Assembly (NCBI RefSeq): GCF_004194535.1
Contig: NZ_CP025783.1
Coordinates: forward strand, 1 to 64,000
Length of the DNA stretch: 64,000 bases
Direction: 5' to 3'
Origin: Iodobacter fluviatilis
GTDB taxonomy: Bacteria > Pseudomonadota > Gammaproteobacteria > Burkholderiales > Chitinibacteraceae
Shown here: piece by piece, positions 1 through 8,456 of the stretch
How positions within the stretch are numbered: the stretch's first letter is position 1
Layout: each line of letters starts with the position of its first letter
Translations under genes and position numbers: made by a program
Notes under the pieces: model-generated
Told to the model about the DNA's origin: nothing
Databases searched by the model: none
Seen by the model: the letters and a program-made list of their open reading frames with translations, nothing else

Positions 1-283
1 TGTCGGTAAAGGCCAATGTCGCCAGTTGATTGACCAGTGCTTGATCTGCCTTGCTCGCGCTAAAGTCAAATCCCGCTAAATCACGATGCACGGGAAACTT
101 CGCTGCGCTCATTTGATGCTGAATCGAGCGCACCTTACGATCGCTGTGTTCTGCTTGCAATAAATGCTCAATCAGCCAGCCACACGTTTCCATACTCTGG
201 CCGCCTGGCTCTTCAGATCCAGCCAAGCGGCCGCCATCCCATGCAAGCGCAAGGCTTTGAGTTCAAACACTCATCTCATGCAT
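1..283 (-). pseudogene. istB: istB 5' part, cut by window edge
   Basis: The N-terminal part of the IS21 helper ATPase, starting at the ATG at 283 and overlapping the istA stop. It runs off the window at base 1, before the Walker A region is completed. Single-base homopolymer differences near 211 and 265 shift the frame relative to the intact copy at 60269-61069. They are more likely sequence errors than real inactivation. Confidence 0.75.
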
Positions 284-1803
284 GGCTCGACTCCTCGTGG
301 TCGCTGTCGAACTCGCTCGCTGCACGCAAGCCGTCGTAACGCTGGGTGTTCGCCTGCGGTTCTTCTACTAATTGCAGCTGCGTTTCAGCGCTAATAGCGG
401 ACGGTGGGTCATTCAATCGCGCCACTACATTTAAAATGTGTTCAATGCTGATGACGCCTGACTCCAGTACCAACTCAACCGCAACCAGTACTGCATCCAA
501 ACCCGCCACCGGAACCGTGGCCAGCACTTGCGCCATCACCTTGTCTCCCCCGTTACGCCGTAACAACCTTTCCTTGAGCTGCAATAAGGGCGCAGGCATC
601 GACGTAAAGGGCGCACCATTGCGTAAGGCCCCCGGCTTACGGGCAATCAGCGGAATATAGTGCAGCCAATCAAAGCTCACCTGCTGTTGCCCCGTCAGCC
701 GCTGATGTCGGGCCATGATTTCATTATTCGCCACCACCACAACTTGCGTGGGATACAAGCGCACACTCACACGCTGCCGCGACCATTCACAAGGCACCGA
801 GTAACGATTGCGCGCGACGGTGATTAAACAGGTGCTGGAAACCCGAGCCAGATGCTCAACGTAACCATCAAACGGGGTCGGCATCGGCATCATTTCTAAA
901 CGCTCTTGCTCCAACATCTCGGCAATGCTCAGACCTTTGAATTCGGGATGCCTGAGCACGCCCCATAAGACGCGACAACGCTCGGCCAGCCACGCATTCA
1001 ATGCGTCAAAGGTACTGAACTTGATGCTTTGCGCCTCCAGCCAGATTCGCCGCCGACTATCTTGGACATTCTTTTCAACCACGCCTTTTTCCCAGCCAGA
1101 GGCGACATTGCAAAAGTCGGGATCAAACAAATAATGGGCGCACATCACCGAGAATCGGGCATTCACGATCCGGCCTTTGCCTTTCAATACCTTATCAACA
1201 GCGGTCTTCATATTGTCGTAAATGCCTCGGCGCGGCACACCCCCTAAAGCCGCAAAGGATCGAGTATGCGCATCGAACAACATTTCATGCCCTTGACTGG
1301 GATAGGCCACTAACCAGAAGGCGCGACTGGCACACAATTTCAGATGGGAAACTTGAATGCGCCGATAAATACCACCAATAAGTAGATGCTCCTCACTCCA
1401 ATCAAATTGAAAGGCTTCGCCAAAGCAAATTGCAAGGGCACAAAACCCTGTGGGGTCTTACCGGCTTTGCCCCGCCAAGCACGAACGAAATCAGTGACGC
1501 CACTGTAAGCCCCTGTATAACCCTCAGCTTGAATCTGCTCAAACAAGGCTTTGGCGGTGCGACGATTCTGCTTGGATCGGAAGGAGTCGGCAGTCAGGGC
1601 TTGTTCTAGAGTGGCATGATAGGCGTCAGTTTGCCAGGCTTACGCTGCCGTACGTATTGCGGCTCAGCCTTGGCAGCGGGTTTGCGAACCCAAGCGCGAA
1701 TAGTGTTACGCGCCAGCCCCGTGCGCTTGGTGATTTCGTGCAGCGACAGATTATCGCGAAAATACATCCTGCGGATTTTGCCCATCATTTCCATGGTGAT
1801 CAC
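276..1803 (-). pseudogene. istA: istA transposase, frameshifted copy
   Basis: The same coding sequence as the intact 509-residue IstA at 61062-62591, split into three open pieces here (1606-1803, 1340-1546 and 276-1337) by one-base losses in a C run near 1425 and a G run near 1620. The N-terminal helix-turn-helix piece and the DDE-bearing C-terminal piece are both recognisable. Because the other copy is intact and all differences are homopolymer indels, the frameshifts are best treated as probable sequencing errors. Confidence 0.8.
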
Positions 1804-1908
1804 CTTTTATCCTCTGCTCAAGAGTTAAGCAGAATAAGTAAAGCACCTGGGTCAATTTTGGATCGGCAGAACTAGCTGTGGTGGGTCAGTTTTCGGTCGG
1901 CGTCAACA

Positions 1909-2215
1909 AAATCCCCTTGAAACACGCCGGAGCGAGGAACAAGCGGGGCGGGGTTTCGGCCAGGGAGCGAGGCAGCGAGCCAATCCCGCCTGCCGCCGAC
2001 TCGATTGTCCGCAGCGCAGGGGCCTTCGTGTTTCGTGGGGTCGCCTTCTTTGGCTTCGTTTCTTGGCGAAGCAAGAAAGGAAGGCCCCGCGGTGGCCAAC
2101 CGCTCCAAGACCCCCGTGCCAAAGGCACAAAAAAGATCTTTTTGACCTGGGTTAGCCCACGCGGGGAATCCCGCACCAAAACCACCGTGCCGAAGGCACT
2201 AAAAAGATCAGACAC
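1909..2215. repeat. Dispersed GC-rich intergenic repeat, copy A
   Basis: About 300 bp between the IS21 right end and the DUF4255 gene. It opens with a block reading roughly 'ccccttgaaacacgccgg' and ends in 'gccgaaggcactaaaaag'. The same block, in the same internal order, recurs at 7947-8165, and a short variant lies at 7826-7866. It has open frames in several directions but no ribosome binding site or family resemblance, so I treat it as a non-coding dispersed repeat. It is the same DNA as 62697-63004. Confidence 0.65.
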
Positions 2216-2258
2216 AACGCTATCAACCGCCTCCCACGTAATGAAAAAGGCCTCCCTT

Positions 2259-3180
2259 ATGTACAAAACCAACTTCAGCAGCGTAACCCGCGCACTCACC
2301 CGCCTGCTCCAGCTGCAAGTCCTCAAATCCCACCCCGATGTCACCGTGCATACCGACATCCCGGATCAGCAATTCAGAGAGCAACTCGGCCAAGCGCCCG
2401 CGCTCAATCTGTACCTTACCGGCCTGCGGCAAAGCTTTCCTCGCCGCATGAGCGATGTGCTCTCGCCAGCAGCGGCCACCGCCAGCCCAAGCCCCAACAC
2501 CGCCAGCTTTGACCGCCGCCCGCGCGTGATCGAGCTAAGTTATATGATCACCGCGTGGAGCAAAGCCACCAAAGACCACGCCATCACCGAGCAAAGCCTG
2601 CTCTATACCGTGGTGCAAGGCCTTACCGCCACCCAGAGCTGCCACCGGCGCTCTACCGCATGGGCGATCTGCCCGGCCCGGATGACCTGATCGTTGGCGA
2701 TTACCCGGTGCTGATCGATCTGATGCTGGATAAAGACAGCGATGTACGCAGCGGCGATTACTGGAGCGCCCTCGGCTCGGCCCCGCGCCGCTGGTAGAGC
2801 TTACCGTGACCATCCCGCTGGCCGAAGGCACCACTATCACCCTGCCGGTAGTCCACAAAGCCAAATACGACACCCAACACAAAACACCGCAAGACACGTT
2901 AGAGCCACCGCTCAACCCAACCCTCAGCGGCACCATCACCGCCCCGTTTCCACCAGACCAGCTGCAAGTCAAGCTGATCGCGCTGGACGAAGGCAAACGC
3001 TACACCGCCCGTCCGGATATCAACGGCGATTTCGCCTTCACCACGCTACCTCCTGGGGATTACGTACCCCAGCTGGTGCCTTACGATAAAAAGCTCAAGG
3101 CGGTTTCTTTGGGGATGTTTACGGTTGAGGATGAGGGGGGTGGGGTGCCGAGGGGGATGCGGGTGGATTGGAGGTATTGA
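2259..3180 (+). pseudogene. Pvc16-like (DUF4255) cap protein, frameshifted redundant copy
   Basis: The same gene as the intact one at 63048-63971, with two one-base losses in C runs (near 2630 and 2790) that break the frame in the middle. The C-terminal carboxypeptidase-regulatory-like half remains open from about 2806. It is best understood as the redundant end of the circular contig. The intact copy should be used for any functional reading. Confidence 0.8.
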
Positions 3181-3211
3181 GGGTCGGCTGAGCGTGACCA
3201 CTGGCGGAACG

Positions 3212-3241
3212 ATTTAATTTTGCTCTGACCCCAGTTATTTC
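3212..3241 (-). repeat. RAYT-type terminal repeat, left of effector cassette
   Basis: About 30 bp containing 'gctctgaccccagttatt'. It is the reverse complement of the repeats at 4473-4502 and 4923-4952 and matches the repeat at 5770-5795, the last two of which bound the RAYT transposase gene. A second conserved segment ('ttggtgtcagaaa...cttgaccacta', about 3308-3336) is also mirrored on the far side of the putative effector gene at 4430-4457. Confidence 0.75.
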
Positions 3242-3428
3242 CCGGTTATTTCATGCGATTGCCACCGATGATTTACGAACAAGAAATGGAAGCAAAAAAA
3301 ACCGATCTTGGTGTCAGAAAGGACTTGACCACTACACTGTGACCCCAATTTTTAAAGGATGTTTGATTTTAGTGGAATGTGTATCGGAAGGTACATTTGG
3401 ATGCATGATGAAAAAGGAGGACAGAAAC

Positions 3429-4169
3429 ATGTGGAAGACGGAAGAGAGTGGTGTTGGGAGTGATAGAAAGAAGAAGATGGAAATAGCGAAGTTGTTTCCA
3501 CCGAAGCCAAATAAGATGGACGCCTATGATAGGCTGAATCGTGTGCCGTTGGTTGATAAGAAGGAAATGGTGAAGTTGCGTGCGCTGAGCGTCGGTGGAA
3601 AGATAAAAATGCCTGTCGGCGGAGACCTTGACGTACTGGAGACCGCAAGGTCGGGCACATATGACATGGTGACGGCTTCGAGTGGGAACAGGTATTTATT
3701 AAATATGGAGTTGAACAATTCGAGATTGGAGAAGAAGGTGGCTTTTACATCGCCGACCACAAATTTACCTCGGACCTCGCATGCGTCATTGCAGGGAGAA
3801 GGGGTCATGAGCGCAGACGAGGTAATAATCTCGAAAGGTCAAATCAAGGAATGGAACGCGAATTCGGGGCACTTTCCGTCAAGCGGCAATAAGGAGATAC
3901 AGAAGAGGGCTCTGTTGCATAAGTACGATGGTTTTCTTACGGAAGGGGCGAGGATACAGATTGGCAGAGATAGCAACGCGCGTCGTGGTGTATCCCAGTT
4001 AGTAATGGCAACCGGGTTTAACATGATAGGAGCGAACGTAAAGGAGGAGGTGGAGAGGGTGTTCGAAAAGAAGGGGGGGAGAGTAGCACACGCCTCGTTG
4101 CCCCTATTAGGTCAAGCAGCGCTCAACGCCAGCCACATCAGGGGAACAAGGCCTCGAGGAAAGAAATAA
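3429..4169 (+). CDS. Putative secreted or injected effector, unknown family
   Basis: A 246-residue soluble protein of unknown function. The start at 3429 is chosen because an AAGGAGG Shine-Dalgarno lies 8 nt upstream; an open frame extends back to 3339 without such a site. The protein is basic, has no signal peptide or membrane segment, and near residues 135-150 carries a stretch with 'EWNANSGHFPSS'. This recalls an N-x-SGH(F/Y)-x-P motif I associate with effector-like proteins, but from memory only. The coding strand is strikingly purine-rich and uses AGA/AGG arginine codons, unlike all neighbours, which suggests transfer. It lies in a cassette bounded by inverted RAYT-type repeats, and directly downstream of the Pvc16-like gene if the replicon is circular. 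That is a usual place for eCIS cargo, so a cargo role is plausible but unproven. Confidence 0.5.
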   Translation: MWKTEESGVGSDRKKKMEIAKLFPPKPNKMDAYDRLNRVPLVDKKEMVKLRALSVGGKIKMPVGGDLDVLETARSGTYDMVTASSGNRYLLNMELNNSRLEKKVAFTSPTTNLPRTSHASLQGEGVMSADEVIISKGQIKEWNANSGHFPSSGNKEIQKRALLHKYDGFLTEGARIQIGRDSNARRGVSQLVMATGFNMIGANVKEEVERVFEKKGGRVAHASLPLLGQAALNASHIRGTRPRGKK

Positions 4170-4398
4170 AAAGGAATTGGAACGGTTATCGGCGAAGGGG
4201 CGGGAGAAAAAAAGGATCGCGGAGATAGTAGAAAAGGCGAAAGGGGGGGGCGGGAATTATCAACTAAGCGTGATGAATGATAATAGCCCTCCACCCTTGT
4301 CTAACATAAACTTACAGCAAGAAGTACCGCCACAGTTTACCCAACCGAATCAAAATCATTTAAGAAGGAATTGGGCGAGGAATAGAAATAAGAAATAA
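4162..4398 (+). pseudogene. Possible frameshifted C-terminal extension of the effector gene
   Basis: In the +1 frame relative to the effector gene, an open frame runs through its stop codon and continues to 4398. It encodes a charged helical stretch (RNKKELERLSAKGREKKRIA) followed by a Pro/Asn/Gln-rich tail. The composition is the same purine-rich style as the upstream gene, and the switch point is an A-rich run (4161-4172). One missing or extra A would fuse the two into a protein of about 320 residues. It could be a sequence error, a decayed gene, or a separate small gene from the TTG at 4177. Confidence 0.35.
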
Positions 4399-4472
4399 CG
4401 GCGGTCAGAGTAAAGTTAAATAGGCTAGCTGTAGTGGTCAAGTATTTTCAGACACCAAGAAATAACTGGGGT

Positions 4473-4672
4473 GAAATAACTGGGGTCAGAGTAAAGTTAA
4501 ATCGGCTAGCCGCTGGCCGATAATTCATAAAACAAGAGAAGCAAAAGCCTCAATCATTCCTCGGATTTCTTCCGCCAGCCAACAGGCCGCCCGACCTTGT
4601 TTGCCGTCATGCGTCGCCCAGTCAGGCTTGCAACCTCCACTTCAAAACGCCCGTTGCCAAGCGCCATGCCTT
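4473..4672. mobile_element. Truncated RAYT element end
   Basis: Begins with the same repeat ('aataactggggtcagag') that opens the RAYT element at 4923 and continues with about 150 bp nearly identical to 4953-5122, the 3' end of the RAYT gene, before breaking off. A degenerate extra copy of the repeat lies at 4390-4420. This is a remnant of a second RAYT element abutting the effector cassette. Confidence 0.75.
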
Positions 4673-4716
4673 AGAAAACGATGGGGTCAGGTCTTACATT
4701 TGACATTTTATAGAGG

Positions 4717-4735
4717 GTGTAGCAACTTGCTACAC
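4717..4735. promoter_or_regulatory. 17/19-bp palindrome, candidate ParB site 1
   Basis: A perfect inverted repeat, GTGTAGCAACTTGCTACAC. The 17-bp core TGTAGCAA-N-TTGCTACA occurs five times in the window, including on both sides of the parAB pair at 38683-40382. This copy lies just beyond the 3' end of a hipA remnant. Confidence 0.5.
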
Positions 4736-4777
4736 TTTTACCAAGGGGCTAAAAAACTGAATGCAGCTTTGGCCATT

Positions 4778-4920
4778 TTAATGGTTTTGTAACCGCTTGG
4801 CATTCTGCGCAATGATGTTGCCTATGTGTTTTTGGCTGCTGCTGCGGATATCGTATTGCTTAGCCAGCTGGGCAAAGGTGGCGGATACGGCCAGTTGCCG
4901 CTCCAGTATTTGCGCTGCCC
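4778..4920 (-). pseudogene. hipA: hipA 3'-end remnant
   Basis: The last 48 or so codons of a HipA-like gene, ending in the same RLQNH-stop as the complete hipA at 5931-7166. Similarity to the complete locus covers 4708-4920 versus 5861-6074, including the palindrome downstream. There are scattered substitutions, so it is an old duplication rather than an assembly artefact. It is cut at 4920 precisely where the RAYT element begins. Confidence 0.75.
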
Positions 4921-4922
4921 AG

Positions 4923-5795
4923 GAAATAACTGGGGTCAGAGCAAAGTTAAATCGGCTAGCAGCGGCCCAATAAACAGAAAAACAAGAGAAGTGAAAGCTT
5001 CAATTATTCCTCGGATTTCTTCCGCCAGCCAACAGGCCGCCCGACCTTGTTTGCCGTCATGCGTCGCCCAGTCAGGCTTGCAACCTCCACTTCAAAACGC
5101 CCGTTGCCAAGCGCCATGCCTTTGTTCGTCGCTAAGCGGATGTCGGCCAACAGTTGATTTTCCACATGGTATTTAAATAAATCACGATAGCCCGCCTGCC
5201 GCGACGCGGGGTCGCTACCCAAGGCCAGATACAAGGGATGAGGGGTGCACAGCGCCGATTCTTTACCCAAGGCATTGATCTGGTAGCTGGACCAAACATA
5301 ATCGGAAGGCTGCTCAACCATCCCAGCTCGGACAGGATTGAGCTCGATATAACGATAAAGCTGCAAAAGATAGCCCTCTTCCTGCACCAAACAGGATTTA
5401 AACCGCCCTTCCCATAGCGTGCCGCTGCGCTTGTAGCTGAAGTTGAAATACCGCACATAATTCCTACCCACAGCCTGCATCATCTCGCTAACGGCATTTG
5501 CTGTGCGTGGCGTGCAGAGCAAATGCACATGGTTGGTCATCATCACCCAGGCATGAATTTCAACATGATATTTGACGGAATACTCAAGCAACCAATGAGC
5601 ATAGGCCACAAAATCTTGCTCGCTGGCAAAGCAAACCTGCCGATTATTGCCGCGCTGTATCACATGCTGGGGAATATCAACAGGGCAGGCTCTGGGTAGT
5701 CTAGCCATGGGGAAAAACCGAGAGGAAATGGGACGAAGGAAGTATAGGACGGTGAGAAGGAGGGGGAGGTTTAATTTGCTCTGACCCCAGTTATT
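4923..5795 (-). mobile_element. RAYT element with inverted terminal repeats
   Basis: A single-gene unit bounded by inverted copies of a roughly 26-30 bp repeat ('aataactggggtcagagc' at 4923-4952 and its reverse complement at 5770-5795). It contains one REP-associated tyrosine transposase gene. It sits between a hipA 3' remnant and the complete hipBA locus. The same terminal repeat flanks the putative effector at 3212 and 4473. Confidence 0.75.
5004..5708 (-). CDS. REP-associated tyrosine transposase (RAYT)
   Basis: A 234-residue Y1-type HUH endonuclease of the RAYT (IS200-like) family, which nicks and rejoins single-stranded DNA at REP-like hairpins. The HUH histidines are visible in 'TNHVHLLCTP', and a 'RYIELNPVRAGMV' stretch typical of the family follows. 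The start at 5708 (MARLPRACPVDIPQHV) fits the usual N-terminus; the open frame extends further upstream without a good start. The C-terminal tail is basic (GRPVGWRKKSEE). It is flanked by inverted repeats that are probably its substrates. The 3' end is duplicated in the remnant at 4473-4672. Confidence 0.85.
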   Translation of the reverse strand: MARLPRACPVDIPQHVIQRGNNRQVCFASEQDFVAYAHWLLEYSVKYHVEIHAWVMMTNHVHLLCTPRTANAVSEMMQAVGRNYVRYFNFSYKRSGTLWEGRFKSCLVQEEGYLLQLYRYIELNPVRAGMVEQPSDYVWSSYQINALGKESALCTPHPLYLALGSDPASRQAGYRDLFKYHVENQLLADIRLATNKGMALGNGRFEVEVASLTGRRMTANKVGRPVGWRKKSEE

Positions 5796-5869
5796 CACAG
5801 ATTGGCGTCATCGGCAATACGCTGGCTAAGGGTGGGTGGAATTTTCATATTTGCTGTGGTTTATAGAGG

Positions 5870-5888
5870 GTGTAGCAACTTGCTACAC
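5870..5888. promoter_or_regulatory. 17/19-bp palindrome, candidate ParB site 2
   Basis: GTGTAGCAACTTGCTACAC, identical to the copy at 4717-4735, located 43 bp beyond the hipA stop. The one-base loop and low GC make a terminator unlikely; a site for a dimeric DNA-binding protein fits better. Confidence 0.5.
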
Positions 5889-5930
5889 TTTTACCAGGTG
5901 GCTAAAAAACCGACTTCGGCTTTGGCCATT

Positions 5931-7166
5931 TTAATGGTTTTGTAGGCGCGTGGCGTTCTGCGCAATGATGTTGCCTATGTGTTTTTGGCTGCTGCTGCGG
6001 ATATCGTATTGCTTAGCCAGCTGGGCAAAGGTGGCGGATACGGCCAGTTGCCGCTCCAGTATTTGCGCTGCCCAGCGCATATCCACCGTGCATTGTTCGG
6101 CCAGCCGCAATAGGTGAGCGCGGGTGATATTTAGCGCTTCACCGCAAACATCCATCTGGTGATAGCCACTGGGGCCAGCACAAAAGGTTAGATCGTAAGC
6201 AGGGGATAGCACCCAGCGGCGGTCTTGTTGCAATAGGTAGGAAAAGTTTTTTGGGTGATCGTCGCGGTTATTGAATAGCACATTAAAAACGGTGCGCTCG
6301 TATGCTTTTTGTACTTCGCGCTCGTCTTTAGTTAAAAACCGCGTCGCGCGCAAAAACGTGGTGTAATCCACCGTGCCAGGCAAGCGAAAATCAGCGTGCA
6401 ACAGGCCAGCCAGCGTGTGCGTAGGAATACGCATCGCCCCTGCCACATCAAAGCGCTCTATTGCAAATGCGGCAAGCTTGTTATCAAGATCTATATAGCG
6501 TGTGGCGGGAATAGCCAAACCACAATCACACGCCAATTGGGCGTATAGGTTTTCAATCGCGCACACTTCTTTATGCTCGTTTTGCGCCTGAAATTTAATC
6601 AGCCAAGGCACACTTCCCGTAAAGGCTTGTGTGCTGATGTGGGCACTGCCCGCTGCGTAATGCACCAATACCTTAGGGCGCGCACCGTGTGGCGAGCCAC
6701 CTATCAAGGCCAGCTGTTTTAAGATGGCACTGTCTTGCCCATTGAGTAAGGCTTGCGCTTGCTGCGCCAGATTCATTAAGTGCACGTCATCCGTAGGTAA
6801 GCTCACCTCGCTGGCGGGCAAAAAGCTTAATGCGCCCATCGCCCGGTTTGCAATAAATGACAAACGATCGAGTACCGATATACGCTCTGCAGTCATGCCA
6901 TTTTGGCGAAACAGCCTATCCATTAACAATAAGCCCCAGCCATCGGGCAGCGCATCGGCAATCAAGCCCGGCAGGCCCAGCTGGTGTGCAGGAAAATCGC
7001 TATAAGCTTGCTGGCGTACTTTCAGGTGGCGCGGGGATAATTCCAAGCCTTGCGTGATGGCCTGTGTACTGTATTCAAACAGCAGTTTGCGCCCATCATC
7101 CGCCAGCGTAGCAAGGTGCCAACGCTCGCCCCAGCCTTCATAAAATACATCCACTTTTTTAATCAT
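5931..7166 (-). CDS. hipA: HipA-family Ser/Thr kinase toxin
   Basis: A 411-residue HipA-like toxin kinase. In the best-studied members it phosphorylates glutamyl-tRNA synthetase and halts translation, producing persistence. The N-terminal HipA coupling region covers about residues 1-120. The serine-containing nucleotide loop is seen as GGSPHGARPK (156-165), the catalytic segment as NRDDHPKNF (300-308), and the metal-binding DLT motif at 325-327. All key residues appear present, so it should be active. It overlaps the upstream antitoxin gene by 8 bp, a typical hipBA arrangement. Such pairs stabilise plasmids by killing or stalling plasmid-free cells. Confidence 0.9.
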   Translation of the reverse strand: MIKKVDVFYEGWGERWHLATLADDGRKLLFEYSTQAITQGLELSPRHLKVRQQAYSDFPAHQLGLPGLIADALPDGWGLLLMDRLFRQNGMTAERISVLDRLSFIANRAMGALSFLPASEVSLPTDDVHLMNLAQQAQALLNGQDSAILKQLALIGGSPHGARPKVLVHYAAGSAHISTQAFTGSVPWLIKFQAQNEHKEVCAIENLYAQLACDCGLAIPATRYIDLDNKLAAFAIERFDVAGAMRIPTHTLAGLLHADFRLPGTVDYTTFLRATRFLTKDEREVQKAYERTVFNVLFNNRDDHPKNFSYLLQQDRRWVLSPAYDLTFCAGPSGYHQMDVCGEALNITRAHLLRLAEQCTVDMRWAAQILERQLAVSATFAQLAKQYDIRSSSQKHIGNIIAQNATRLQNH

Positions 7167-7488
7167 ATTTTTTTACATGTGTGTTTTTGCTGGGTGCGCG
7201 TTTACGCTCGGCCAGTTGGGCGCGTTCCATTTGGGCTATTGAGCTGGCCACTTGCAGCTGAAACAGCGCTGCCAGCTCATCGGCAAGCCCTAAAGCCATC
7301 ACAATGCGAATGGCAGATTCCAAAGACGCAACCCCCGTGCTTTCCATATTTTTAACCGTGCCCACGGCCACACCCGCGCTGGCGGCTAAGTCTTTTTGGG
7401 TGATGGCTTGCGCCAAGCGCTGGCGCTTAAGCCGCAAACCCAGCTCAGCGCAAATTTCTGTATACGTAGCAAAATTAAAGTCCAACAT
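7159..7488 (-). CDS. hipB: HipB-family antitoxin, HTH regulator
   Basis: A 109-residue protein with a Cro/C1-type helix-turn-helix at about residues 20-70 (QKDLAASAGVAVGTVKNMES). It is the antitoxin partner of the overlapping hipA and, as in known pairs, probably represses its own operon. The C-terminal third is charged and ends in a basic tail. I did not find an obvious HipB-type operator upstream of 7488. The 17-bp palindrome seen elsewhere is absent from this promoter region, so it is not evidently the HipB operator. Confidence 0.85.
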   Translation of the reverse strand: MLDFNFATYTEICAELGLRLKRQRLAQAITQKDLAASAGVAVGTVKNMESTGVASLESAIRIVMALGLADELAALFQLQVASSIAQMERAQLAERKRAPSKNTHVKKYD

Positions 7489-8255
7489 TTTGTCTTTTAG
7501 AAGTAAATCAGTATCAATATAGCCATTATACTAGCTATAACTACAAGGCAATGCTTTTATAAAACATAAAAACCAATCATTTGATGTTTATGTTGATAAA
7601 ACATACATAACAGCCATGTTTTTGCACTTTAAACAAAAAACCATACTTGTCGCCGCATTACTCGGCACTTACCTACTGATGTTACGCAGCCAAACCCAAA
7701 TCTTGAACCACAGAGGGCACGGAGATAGACAAGGCTTGAGTTAAGTTGTTTTGTAGGTTTTAAGTATTTTAAAACTCCAGTACTTAAGGTTCGTATAGCA
7801 GCGAGTGGCACGGGGCTTAAATCTCCCCTTGAAACACGCAAGCTCCGAACAAGCGGGGCGGGGGACATACGCGCTAACCAAATTGGTTTTCATTAGCAAA
7901 CAGCGAAAAAGCATAACAACCACGCTCTTTGCATAGGGCTTAAAAGTCCCCTTGAAACACGCCGGAGCGAGGAACAAGCGGGGCGGGGGATCGCTTGGGA
8001 GCGAGGAACGAGCCAATCCCGCCCGCCGCCGACTCGATTGGACCGCAGTAGGGGCCTTCGTGTTATTGGGGTTGTGGCTTGGCTTCGTTTTTTGGCCACA
8101 CAAGAAAGGAAGGTCCAGCGGGACGCCCGCACCAAAATAAACGTGCCGAAGGCACTAAAAAGAGGATCGCTGCGTAACATCAGTTACCTACAAACATCCT
8201 CATTTTCATGCACGCAATGGGCCAATTTTCTGGCTACACGCTTGTAAAAACTGGG
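7489..8255. other. Non-coding region with repeats
   Basis: An intergenic stretch of about 770 bp with no convincing gene. It holds a short variant of the dispersed repeat (7826-7866) and a longer copy (7947-8165). The upstream part (7490-7620) is AT-rich and should contain the hipBA promoter. Confidence 0.6.
7947..8165. repeat. Dispersed GC-rich intergenic repeat, copy B
   Basis: Shares the opening block ('ccccttgaaacacgccgg'), the middle block and the closing block ('gtgccgaaggcactaaaaag') with 1912-2213, with substitutions and small indels between. A truncated opening block lies just upstream at 7826-7866. The order of blocks is conserved, so this is a defined repeat family rather than chance similarity. 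Confidence 0.65.
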
Positions 8256-8272
8256 TGTAGCAAGTTGCTACA
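8256..8272. promoter_or_regulatory. 17-bp palindrome, candidate ParB site 3
   Basis: TGTAGCAAGTTGCTACA, the same palindrome with the central base changed, matching the copy at 40446-40462. It lies about 185 bp upstream of the small HTH gene at 8457. Confidence 0.5.
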
Positions 8273-8403
8273 GCTTTAGTCTTACGCTATATTCCACCGC
8301 CATTTCACACGCCAAACTTAAAAAACCTTACAAAATATTGAACTAAAACACCACATATCATTTGAAAACCCTTGCAAAAACCCCTGCGCACCCAGATAAT
8401 TAC

Positions 8404-8416
8404 GTGACTCTGTCAC
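8404..8416. promoter_or_regulatory. Short palindrome upstream of HTH gene
   Basis: GTGAC-tct-GTCAC, a 13-bp inverted repeat 40 bp upstream of the start of the small HTH protein. It could be that protein's own operator. This rests only on position and symmetry. Confidence 0.3.
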
Positions 8417-8456
8417 TTAATTTAACAAAAAAGCCAGCAATGGCAAAGGAGCATCA

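Larger units (their letters stand above)
1..1908 (-). mobile_element. IS21-family element, redundant partial copy
   Basis: This is the same element as the one at 60126-62696, starting inside istB at base 1. It carries the istB 5' part (1-283) and istA (276-1803). Against the second copy it differs only by one-base indels in short homopolymer runs: near 211 (C), 265 (A), 1425 (C) and 1620 (G). These break both reading frames here, while the second copy is intact. The likeliest reading is that bases 1-3209 and 60787-64000 are the same DNA sequenced with different accuracy at the two ends of a circular contig. A true direct duplication of about 3.2 kb cannot be excluded from the sequence alone. 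Confidence 0.85.

Noticed and set aside
5870-5888. Palindrome after hipA taken as a transcription terminator or HipB operator
   Set aside because: The arms are AT-rich with a one-base centre, and the same palindrome recurs at four other places, including around parAB, but not in the hipBA promoter.
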